Positions 35,155 to 47,600 of a stretch of 64,000 bases of DNA are shown piece after piece. Source of the DNA: Triplophysa rosa. Taxonomy: Eukaryota; Chordata; Actinopteri; Cypriniformes; Nemacheilidae. Location of the stretch: assembly GCF_024868665.1 (NCBI RefSeq), contig NC_079893.1, positions 10,030,407-10,094,406 of the forward strand, in the 5' to 3' direction. Below the pieces are notes generated by a model. The model was given only the letters and a program-made list of their open reading frames with translations, did no database searches and was not told the DNA's origin. The number at the start of each line of letters is the position of its first letter. Within the stretch, counting starts at the first letter, position 1. Position numbers and translations under genes: made by a program.

Positions 35155-38100
35155 GCGTGGCGGGATAGTGGTAGAAGCTGAAACTGAAAGCATTTAGGTC
35201 CAAGTCATGCAGGGGCAGTCTATGAATCTCCATTGTTAATATGGTGAAATATTAGTATTGACCACTGACCAGCATCGCTGATGTAATCTGTTTCTTTTCT
35301 CGTTCCAGTCTGATGAACTTGTTGATCCCTACACTATATCACATGAAATATCCTTCAGAGCCGACTAAAGCTTCCCCGTTTGTACTGACGGAGAGGCCCA
35401 AAACTGTACAACTGCTCCTAGAGTTCATGCTTGATGTTCTACTGATGCCTTATGGGTAGGTTTTATAGATCTGAATAGTAAAAATTATGCTAGATTTTGT
35501 TTGCTCAGAGGTAAGAGCAAAAGAATGTAGCCTTCAGAATCTTTTTCTTTCATAAACATTTTAGCTGTCATCTATAGACGGTTTCAAAGCAACAACATAA
35601 ACGTTACTGCGCGTACACATTCATGTACACATCCACAAATAACAGAGTGCCTCTAGATTATTTCTGATAACAAACAAAAGAAACCGAGAAGAACCATTAC
35701 TTGGCTAAACTTGTCTCCAATATTTTACATCTGAAAACACAAATACACCCCACAGTGCTCAGCCTCTAAAGACACATCCCGGCATATGTATGAATCAATA
35801 ATACAATAAAATTGTTAAGTGGCATTCACAAGCAAGCCTCTTTTCTATTCTCAAAATATCAAAGATATTTATAAAAATATATAAGGCCACTATTATAACA
35901 TTTGAAGTCACAGTTGACGCAATGTCAAATGTATCTCAATTTCGAAAAATTGCCCCTCAAGTTTTGTTTTCCAGGATCACATTTGTTTTGCTTATAATGT
36001 GTAATGTAATGTGTTTTTGTTATATGTGACACAGGACAACAAAACCAGTCTTATGGGTCAATTTTTCAAAATTGAAATTTTTACATAATCTGAAAGCTGA
36101 ACAAATAAGCTTTCCATTGGTGTATGGGCTCAACCGCTAGATGTCAATGTGACAAAACTACAGGAACCATTCAACAAATCGTTTATTTAATACAATTGTT
36201 ATGCAAGAAAATAATAATAACAACGAATATTAACATAAATAAAATAAAATTTAAATAGTTATTATATTATTAGACACTAGCCAGACCGATAAACATAGAC
36301 CGGAAGTTAACTGCAGTCCAGGCGCGTGCGTCAGATGAAACCGTCTATAGCAGTTATATACTGTCGTACGTTTGTATTAGTATCATTAACCCAAGGGTAG
36401 CTTCTCATTACCTTTTACATCTCATTAGCTTTCTCTTTTATTGTCTCATATAAAGATTTGTGTTAAATGAGCCTCCTAGTCGTCCGACCCCCGCGTCCCC
36501 ACAGGGGGGTTCTGGATCTGGGGCAGGAGCTGCTGCGGCACAGGGTCTCCCTCAGCCCCCTCCAGGAATGAGCGTTTACGCCGTAAAGAGAGTCATTGGA
36601 GAAGCTCAATGGAGCCCAGAACAATTGGAGCAGGTGATCTTAATCTAGAGATATTTCCTGGTTTGCGGTGAAATATGAAAGCTATCTTGATCACTTATAG
36701 ATTAGTTAGAATAGTGGCTGCCAAAGTAACACTGCTTTTGTTTTGTCTTCTTAGTGCAAGTTGGGGATTGTGAAGTTCATAGAGGCAGAGCAGGTTCCTG
36801 AGGTTGAATCTGTCATTCACTTAGTCGTGGCCTCGAGTGACACGAGGCACAGCGTCGCTACAGCAGCTGATCTGGAACTGAAAAGCAAGCAGAGGTGACG
36901 CTCTTGGCAATATCAAATTAAAGTATGAAGTCTTGACATTGAAACTCATTTCTTGTGTTTTGTTTTCTACCTCAGCATTGTTGACTGGAACAATCCAATC
37001 ATCATCAACAGAATGTATAAAGTTTACCTGGGTGATATTCCACTCAAATCAAAAGTGAGTTTAAACGTGGGCCGATGTCATAGGTTTGACAAACAGCTCT
37101 TATGAGTTTAATACGAAGTGTGGCGTGTATTACACAGGGGGCCACAGTTAAACAGGAACTGAAGCACGAGCCGGTCAGCACCAGAGTCAAGCTAAAGATT
37201 CTGCCGCATCTGCTCCGCTCCAGACTGGCTGCTGAATGCTTTCCTGCTAATATACAGGTCAGAAAGAGAAAGATGTGAACGATTCAGAGGGTAAAATGTT
37301 GTGGAATACGTGCATCATAAATCCTTTTGAATAACCAGCATTTGTGTATGTGATAAGTATGTTAATAAGAATATGAGGAGTTGGTCCTTGTTGCTCGTAT
37401 GTCAGATGAGATACCAGCAGTAATTCAATCATGAACTATTTTTATGATCCAGAAAGTCAGCAAAATGGTCTAATTCATAATAGAGGTACAGAACAAAATA
37501 AAAGTTGACCGAAATGGAAAGCATCAATCATGAACATCGAAATCTGGACAGGCTACATTTCTGTAGTTGGCCATTATATTATTTGCGCTTTTCTCACATA
37601 ATCTTAGTACAGACGTGTTTAATTCATATGGGATTAAATTCTCAAAGTGCGTCTGCGAAACACAAATTTAACACCGTTTGAATAATTCCGTTTTTAAAAT
37701 GAGTTTAAATGATGTTTTGAAAATGTATAATCTGTGTTTTTAGGTTGTCTATGATGGGCTTTTTGGAGCAAACACCAACAACAAACTCCTGTCTCTCACT
37801 CTGCAGTTTGTGCATCATATCTGTATGGTGTAAGTGTGAACGATCTTTAAAATACCTGAAACAATTAACCGTGCAGCGCCAAAAATGTTGATCATTATAT
37901 TTTGAATATTTGTTAAACAATAAATCTTTTAGTACTCCAATCATAAAACCCCAATTCATTTGGATTTTACATGATATTTAGTGGCAGGCTGTAATAAATA
38001 TGTGTATTTCCCTTAGATACGATTCTATAGAGAGTTTTTGAGCAGGAAGGGAATGGTTCATATTTTTGTAGGGCTGTCAAACGATGAATCGCATCCAGAA

Positions 38101-39625
38101 TAAAAGTTTGTGCTTACATAAAATATGTCTATGTACTGTGCATGTGAATTTTGTATTTATAAACACAAAAACATACACGCATGTATTTATATTTAGGAAA
38201 TATTTAAATGGATTTTTTTATATTCACCAATAATTGAATTATATATAAATGTTTTTTTCTTTTTCTTAAATATATATAATCGTGTATGAACATGCACGGC
38301 ACACAGACATATATTTTGTAAACGCAAACATTTATTTTGGATGCGATTAATCATTTGACAGCCCTAATTTTCTGCCATATTATCATTAATGTCATCATCC
38401 TCATTTGTCTTTTATTCAAAGGTGCCCTGATACTAACAAACCACTGGGTTTAATGCTACTGAATGGCCTTACCAAGCTTATTAATGAATATAAAGAGGTA
38501 GGAACACATGCTAAACAAGTCACTTCTTTAGATATTATTGAAATAATACCTTATTAAGAAGTGTCCAGGAAACATGACCTTTATTTTATATTTATATATT
38601 TATATTTGAAGGATCCTAAACTATTATGCATGGCATATTCTGCTGTTGGAAAACTTTCAAGGTAATGCGATGTTTATAATTAAACTTGAAAATGTCATTG
38701 GAATGATTGTTTTATGTATATATTGTTCTATATGTATACATTTATCCTCTATCCTCTTTGCGGCAGCCGGATGCCTCAGCTTTTCACGAAAGACATTGCA
38801 TTGGTGCAGCAGTTTTTTGAGTCCATGTGCAAGGTTTGCTTGTTGATCATCTCATGCAGTCATTGTCTGGTTAGTGCTTCCCTCTTGTTTAATTCTAACC
38901 TACGGTCTCAATGGAAACAGGAGGAAGCTGATGTGCGGCTGGCCATACAGGAGGCACTGTCTATGATGGTGGGAGCATATGTTAACCTTCAAGGAGCGCT
39001 GCTAAACCTAATGGAAGCACTTGTAGCTGCGTATATTGCAAAGGTTCGTTTTTTATTTACCTTGTTAATGTGTTTGAATGTATACCTGTAGTCTTGGATT
39101 ATAATTTACATTTCGTAACAATATGTACTGTTGTTGTTCTATGGTAGCCGGAGGTACAAGTGCGCCAGGTAGCAATGAAATTTGCAATTACTGTGTTCGC
39201 ACCTGATCATGTAGCGTCAAGATATCTCTTACTGCTGGCTGCGGGAGATCCGTGAGTATTACATACGCTTCCTAGTTCCTGACGCTTTTAAGTGTTGTGA
39301 AAATTGTGCATCACACTAGTCTTGGTTGTAGTCGTGAGGAGGTGTCTGGAGAAGCCCAGCGGGCCCTTCGGTCTCTCCCATCTAAGCGCTCCGAGAAAGA
39401 AGGACCGAAGCCGATGCCTTCATTCCCAGAGATGGTCAGCTACATCCAGGAGAAGGTGTGGAGTTCATTTATGTCATCACTGAAAGTATAAAAATACAAT
39501 TTATGTAAGTATTGGCTGACTTTGGCTGAATTTGTGTGTGTTAGGCCGCGCAGAGACTGAAGACTCCTGCGAAATACATAGTTGGTACTTCTACACTGCC
39601 TTACAACCCTGCCACATTTGGAGAG
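32665..39625 (+). CDS. ECPAS: ECPAS exons 1-17
   Basis: Exon coordinates: 32665-32686, 33414-33544, 33703-33819, 34887-35005, 35309-35455, 36456-36633, 36755-36894, 36976-37054, 37138-37257, 37744-37829, 38422-38497, 38612-38661, 38767-38833, 38921-39043, 39148-39251, 39332-39455 and 39545-39625. Reading phase is continuous at every junction. The 37829 donor must be used as ATGGT|GTAAGT, because splitting two bases earlier would give a stop. Exon 1 codes only seven residues plus one base. Confidence 0.93.
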
Positions 39626-41659
39626 GTACTTATTTGGCGTAGTGTTTTTTGTTCATTTTTAGTATAAATGTGGCGTTTCATCGAACTGCTTTTTTTCTAG
39701 ATTGTTCTTTATCTTCGAATGTGTCTGGTGAATAGCGCAGGAGCCACGGCCACTTCTCAGAGCTTAATCGACATGCAAGATGATGCTCCTCTTATTGGAC
39801 GCTATGTTCAGTCACTGCTGTCCAATGAAGTTTCTCCTTCCTTCGCCCCTAAGGGGGGAGAGGCCAATCCAGTTCACGTGTACATGGATTTACTGCATCA
39901 GCTACTGTCAGCTGTAGGAGGTGAGGGACGATTAAACATAATGGCTGGACAGTAAAATACAGTGTGAAGGGTAATAATTTGTCAGCTGGGGATGTTTCTT
40001 GTCACGAATCAGACACGAAACAGAACACTACAGTTACAAACGCAGTTAGTATTAATTCACTAGTGTATTGTCAATTAGATTTCAGCTAAATAACTTAATT
40101 AAGTGCAAATGTGACGTCACCCGTATAGTTACAGTACAGACCATTTTGCCAAAAGTCCCAAAAATGTTCGATTCAGTTTTAAGTGTTCTGTTGGTTGTAT
40201 TTTGTTGTAATGTTTGTGTAGTGAAAAAAAAACGAAATTGAAAGTGCTTTGGACCAGTGATGTTTACATCTTGCAAAATGGTCTATAGTAAAAGTAAAAA
40301 TAGTGGTCTGATTCTCCATTGCAGGTATTCCAGTAATGTACTGTCTGTTAGAAGTGGTCTCCGTGTGCCCAGAGAATCTTGCTCCCAAGTTTGTCGACAA
40401 AATCGACTGGATAAAGGTATTTCGCTTATATATTATCTTTTGGAATGGGGATGTTTCTTTCATATAGCTCAAGATTAAACAAATGTGCAAGTCGAATGAA
40501 TGAATCACATTTGTTTTACAGGGTCTCATGAACACTAACAAAGAGGACATGCGTGAGTTGGCGGCTCAGCTGTACGCTGTGGTCGTCTCGTCTATGTCTG
40601 GAAATGAACTTAAGAGCGCTGTACAAAACCTGATCAAGACAACTAAAGACAGTCATGTATGTTGCAAATATTCTAATCTTTGTCCACGTCACATTTTTGT
40701 ATTTATGTCTCCTACAACCGTCATTTGGCTGTACTGTTGTTTTGGAAATTCAGAGTCCTGAGACTCAGCATGGTGCCATCTTGGCTCTGGGATACATGGT
40801 GGGCAGATACATGAGTAAGAGGCGGACCCGAATGCCTAATGAAGCCACTCCCATAGAAAACAAAGAACTGGTTGCCATGGCAACCAAAACGATCGGTACG
40901 TGTCTTTCATGCAGAGTTTCTTGTTTTAAGTGAGTGGCGCAACACCTAAAACGATGTAGTTAACTAAACAAAAAATGTCCTTTAGGTTCGTTTTTGAACA
41001 GCGAGTCTCCGCTGTTGACTGTTGCGGCGGTGACAGCGTTGGGTGAGATTGGGCGGAACAGCGTGCTGCTGATACCAGCGGATGGCGACGGCTTCAGCAA
41101 ACTCGGTCTGGTGGATAATTTGCTCGCTCGGATCCCCTCGGGGAAAGAGACTGGCAAGGTACATCACAAACACACAATATGATGATATTACCAGTTAACT
41201 AAGAGCTTCTACATAGATCATTCGATTTTTGCACTGTTGTCGAAATAAGTTTTATTGTCCTGATGATCACTGTGTTGTCAGATGAAAGAACGTGCCATCC
41301 AGACCCTTGGGTTCCTGCCGGTGGGAGATGGAGAATTCCCACACCAGAAGAAAATCCTGCAGGGCCTCATGGATTCAGTGGAGGTGATGTTATAACCATG
41401 TTACTACAGATATTAGCACATAGAACGGGGTAAAATGTGTATATGTATAGCGTTGCACGAAGGTTGTGATGCTGCTGATGATGGATAATAAGTAGTAACG
41501 CTTTTATTTTGCTACCCTTTAATATCTTCAGGCCAAGCAAGTTGAGCTACAGTTTACAGTGGGAGAGGCTTTAACTAATGCTGCTATAGGAAGCTGTTCT
41601 GGAGCCGCCCGCGATGTGTGGACGTGCACAGAAGACCAGTACTGCCCTCCTGACAGTGA

Positions 41660-41691
<32 letters not shown>

Positions 41692-44600
41692 ATTTTATTA
41701 TAATATCTGTTATATTGATTTTAACATATAAATATTGTTTGAGTCCTCATTCAATGAAGTATGATGTCATCTCTCTTTCTGTCATTCTCAGATGCAAAAA
41801 ATAATGATATAGTGCCCTGGGTGTTGAACTCGGTCTTGTCTAAATACATACCCAGTCCAAACCCTCACGTTCGACAGGCTGCCTGCATATGGCTCCTCTC
41901 TTTAGTTAAGAAACTCAGCCATCACAAAGAAATACAGGTAAAAATCACTCGGTCACATAAATATATAACGAAACATTCACATGACTAAATATCTGTCCTT
42001 TCTTTGTCGCTGGTAGTCCCACTTAAAGGAGATACAGGCGGCCTTTATTTCCATCTTGTCTGACCCTGATGGTGAGTCACGTTCCGCTGCTTCAGGATAT
42101 CACTCTTTTAAAGGTCAGAGAAGTTTCTTTATGAAGATTTATGTTTGTGTGTTTGTGTAGAACTTAGCCAAGATGTGGCGTCTAAAGGACTCGGGTTGGT
42201 TTATGAGCTTGGAGGAGAACAGGATCAACAGGAACTGGTGTCAACTCTCGTGGAAACTCTCATGACTGGTAAAAGGTAAACCAATTTCTGGTTACTCTAT
42301 TATGTATTCCCTTGTGTGAAAGCGCACGTGGTCCACTGCAGTTTATTTTTTGCATGGGGTTCCCGTAACTCGCACAAACAGAAATATGAGCTGTCACCTG
42401 ACAGTTTTAGTGCATTTGCTGTTTCCATCAGTTTTGTGACTTGGGATATTCTTAATGTTAGATTTTACACATATGTGACCTTGGACCACAAGACCAGTCT
42501 TGAGTAGCACGGGAACATTTTTAGTAATAGCCAAAAATACATTGTATGGGTCAAAATGATAGTTTTTTTTATGCAAAAAATGATTAGGATATTAAGTAAA
42601 GACCATGTTCCATGAAGATATTTTGTCAATTTCCTACCTTAAATATATATAAAGACGGAGTGGATGGCCTGCTACAGTGCCTCTTATTAACAACTTCAAA
42701 AGCGATTTTCTTAAAGGGGTCATATGACAGGGCTAAAACGAATATTATGGTTCGTTTTAGATGCAATGCAATGTGTCTACACAATTTAAGGTTCAAAAAC
42801 GCTGTATTTTCCACATACCGTGCATGTTTGTATCTCCTCTTTGCCCCGCCTCTCTGAAACGCGCAGATTTTATACAAAGCTCATCGCTTTGAAAAGCGAG
42901 GTGTTTAGATAGAATGCATCTTTTGTTCCGACACTTTCATTTGTGCAATTTTACGTGTCTAATACATGCATGGGCAACTTATAACACACCAAAGACACAG
43001 AAAAACACGTATTCGCGCCTGAATTCCACTTAACAATTTAATTTTATTATTGAGTAATACATATGCTATGGGATGTGTCTTTAGACGCTGAGCAATGTGG
43101 GGTGTATTTGTGTTTTCAGAGCCAAACATGCCGTCTCGGAGGATACTGAAGTCTTTCAGGGGGAGGCCCTTGGCAAAGCTCCTGATGGGTATGATGTTCA
43201 TTTAGTAAATCAGCTTTTGTTTTTTGGAAACCGATACATCTTCACAGATTTGTCATTAATGAATGTTTTTCTCCGTTAGACACGGGCTGTCCACCTATAA
43301 GGAGCTGTGCTCATTGGCAAGTGATCTAAACCAACCAGATCTTGTATACAAGTTCATGAATCTAGCCAATCATCATGCCATGTGGAATTCCAGAAAGGTA
43401 AGTAACGTTCATCAAAATGCAGACTTAAAGTGATAGTTCACCCCAAAATAAAAATTCTGTCATCATTTACTCACCCTCTTGTCATTTCAAACCTGTTTTA
43501 CTTTCTTTGTTCCGCAAAACACAAAAGAAGATATTTTGAAGAATGTTGATAACTGGCACCCATTCACTTGCATTGGTTTTGTGTCCATACAATAGAAGTG
43601 AACGGGTGCTGGTGCTGTTCGGTTACCACCTTCCTTTAAATATCTTCTTTTGTGTTCTGCGGAAGAAAGAAAGTCTTACAGGTTTGAAATGACAAGAGGG
43701 TGTGTAAATGATGACATCATTTTAGTCACAAATAATAAATGATTCCTTCTTCCTGCGCTGTAGGGGGCAGCATTTGGATTTAACATCATTGCCGCAAAGG
43801 CAGGTGAACAGCTGGCATCTTTCCTACCTCAGCTGGTGCCACGCCTCTATAGATACCAGTTTGACCCCAACCTGGCCATCAGACAGGCCATGACAAGCAT
43901 CTGGGATGCTCTTGTGACGGATAAAACCATCGTAAGTGGTTAATACTCAAGTGTATATTACTCATTGCATGAACGAGTTTAGGGACTTGAATGTTGTGTT
44001 GTCGCAGGTGGAGAAGTATTTTAAAGAAATTCTTCAGGATGTCATATCCAACCTCACCAGTAACATGTGGAGGGTGCGAGAGTCAAGGTAATGTGTCTAG
44101 ATGGGATGCAATCAGGATTCCGTTTCCTGTCTGGGTTTGGAAGAGCCTATTTTTATACTTATCCAATTTTTTAGCTGTTTGGCGTTGAATGATCTGATTC
44201 GCGGAAGGCAGGCGGATGAAATCATCGACCGCCTGGCAGAAATCTGGGAGACTCTTTTCCGGGTCCTGGATGACATTAAGGTGAGAAACAAGCTTGTGGA
44301 ACGTTTTCCCAGTTTGTGACGTTTCATTTGACTCAATGGTTGGTTTCCCTCTTATTTTAGGAATCGGTTCGTAAGGCAGCAGATTTGACTCTGAAGACTC
44401 TCAGTAAAGTGAGTCGCAGAACTGAATCGCATGATTATTCTGTTCCCCGAGTCATTGCAGGTACAGACGTGTGTTTGTTTTTCGATAGGTGTGTGTGCGC
44501 ATGTGCGAGTCTACAGGTGTCACTGCTCAGAGGACGGTTGCCGTGTTGTTGCCAGCTCTACTGGACAAGGGCATCATCAGCAATGTGACTGAAGTGCGAA

Positions 44601-47600
44601 CTCTTAGGTGAGAACGTGACAATGACATTTTGAAACCGAGCATCTTTAGTGTACATGTATATATAATGTGGGCGGTGCTGTGTATTTAGTATCCAAACTC
44701 TAGTGAAGATCAGTAAGACAGCAGGCAGCCGTCTCAAGCCACACGCTCCTCGACTCATCCCGGCTCTGCTGGAGGCTCTGAGTGTGCTGGAACCGCAGGT
44801 GCTCAACTACCTCAGTCTGAGAGCCACCGAGCAGGAGAAGGTGAGCCGAAGTTTTGTGAGAATGAGAAAAACGTAACGGTTTCTTAAATCTGAACTGATC
44901 GTCTTTCTGTCTAGAGTGCCATGGACGCTGCCAGGTTAAGTGCCGCCAAGTCCTCCCCTATGATGGAAACTGTTAATATGGTAATACACATGCTAGCATG
45001 ATCGCAACCAAAGCTAATGAACATTCTCTTCACGCTGTGATGTAATATTGACTGCCAGACAGTAAAGGAAGCTTTGAATGTTTAATGTTTAGTTGTTATT
45101 TCAGATGTAACATGCACATCTGTACACATTTAGTGGACATTAGCATTTGCAATAAGTTTGTTTTTGGAGTGTGATGATTCGTTTTACGATTTTAGTGTCT
45201 ACAGCACTTGGACGTGTCTGTGTTGGGAGAGCTTGTTCCCAAACTCTGCGATCTGCTAAAAAGTGGAGTCGGCCTTGGAACAAAGGTACACAATATGCAT
45301 CATACATTAATACACACGCTCGCATGCATTCATACACATGCTAACGCTTATGTACTGTTGTAGGGTGGATGTGCCAGCGTAATTGTGTCACTGACGGTGC
45401 AGTGTCCACAAGATCTCTCGCCATATTCAGGTAACGCACACACAATGGATCAGAGGTTATATACCGGTATTGGGATTGTAAGATTTATGTGTGTGCGTTT
45501 TTCCCACAGGTAAACTCATGAGTGCACTCTTGAATGGGATCAATGACCGCAGCAGTGTCATACAGAAGTCATTTGCCTTTGCCATTGGACATCTGGTTAG
45601 GGTATGAAAAACTTCATATGTGATGCATTTTAAGCGAAACGCTGATCGTAGAGCAGCTAGAGAAACAGTCATGTGTTGTTTTTTTCACTATTAGACAGCC
45701 AAAGACAGCAGCGTGGAGAAGCTTCTACAGAAACTCAACACCTGGTATCTGGAGAAAGAGGGTATTCTTCATTCAAAATGTCATTTTTGAAAGGGAAATC
45801 TGAATCAATTCTCAAATCAATTGTTATGTTTTTCTTTGGCTCCCAGAGGCGCTGTACAAGTCTTCATGCTGTCTGGTGGTTCATGCCATCAGTCACTACA
45901 GTCCTGATGTGTTGAAGGCTCATGCAGGAGTGGCTCTACCGCTGGCGTTTCTGGGCATGCACCAGGAACCCGAGGAGGAGAAGGGAGAGAGCGCTGAAGC
46001 CAACCTGTGGACTGAGGTCTGGCAGGAACATGTGCCTGGTGGGTTAACCTATACTGTAGGCATCTATAAGCTTGAATGTCATCGATCTTTATTCATAATC
46101 ACCTTATGTCTTGCAGATGTCACCAATTTTGTAAAATTGTTAAAGGTGCCCTAGGAGTTTTTTATTGGATGTTTTTGCGTTCTGTTTTTAGGTAGCTTTG
46201 GTGGAATCCGGTTATATATGACTGAGCTCATAGCCATTACTCAGAGGGCTTTGCAGTCACAGTCCTGGAAGATGAAGGCTCAGGGTGCAGCTGCCATGGC
46301 AACTATCGCCAAGCAACAGACAGGCTCGCTGGTGGCACCGCACCTGGGCATGGTGTTGAGTGCACTACTACAGGGGCTCGCCGGACGCACCTGGGATGGG
46401 AAGGTAAATCTCTTTTTCGTGCTGTCTTTCTTTTGCTCTCTCTCACATCCCGTTTGTTTAAAATGTATTTCTTTGCTGTATTTTGTAGTCTATAATGTCG
46501 CAGTGTAATGACTTATTTTATTTCTCCAGGAAGAGCTGTTGAAAGCTGTTGGATCTGTGGTGTCTAAATGCAGGTTAGAGGCAATGTTTGTTTATACTTC
46601 AAAATGAAAACACAGGCACAAATACTAGTTTTACTAGCAAATACTGCTGCAGACGGCTGGTCAGTCTTGGAATTTTCATCATTGAAGTAACGTTTTATTT
46701 GACTTTCTTGAGCTGAACACAAGGATTTGCATGACATTTTCCTTCTCAGTATTGCTTTATAACGGGAGGAAATGAGGCCCAACATTTTTGGTTTTCAAAT
46801 AGCAAATACAGCCATCATAAAACAAAGTGTAATAAACTTCTGAAGCAAAATGAAAGAATGTGAAATTATGTTTTAGTAATAAAATATGGTGGCATAATCT
46901 TATTGTTTGTTGGTTTTATGTGACTTAATATTATGACAATTAGTGACGGAAATAATTGACCATTGTGACATTGAATGCACATTGGAATGCAGACTGTCTT
47001 AAATGTATCTGTTTATTTGTATGTGCAGTGTGGAGCTACAGAAGCCTGCAGCGGGTCAGCCGACTATCAGCCAGGTTTTAGATCTGGTGCTGAAGGAATG
47101 TAAGAAAGAGAGTCTGGTTTATAAAATGGCGGCTTTACGCAGCGCTGCAGACATCTTGGAGTCGACGCAGACGGATCGGTTTAAAGAAACCACTGAAATT
47201 GTGCTTCCCCTCATTAGAAAGGTGCAGTTAAGCACATATCTCTACCAAAGCCACTGAGCGTTGGGATTTCAGCACTATTGATTTACTAATGTAACAGTAT
47301 TCCTGAAAGTGCTTTTGATTGCATTTGATAAACTTTGTTTTTTAGAATCAGCCGGCAAGTGCCGGTTCCCCGAGACATGATGATGATGACGACGACGCTA
47401 AAGCTCGTGAATTACAAACAGAAGTGCTGTTGTGTGCGTTTGAAACGCTTGGAAAAGCTTGGCCGAAAACAGTCCAGACACAAAGTAAGTCTCACACACA
47501 CGTGTTTTTACACTGTACACTGGGTGTTGTGAGAAAAGGAGTTCTTCCATACACCATTTTGATGGGTGTGATTTTGTTGTGTCCCGCAGCTTTTTAGCTT

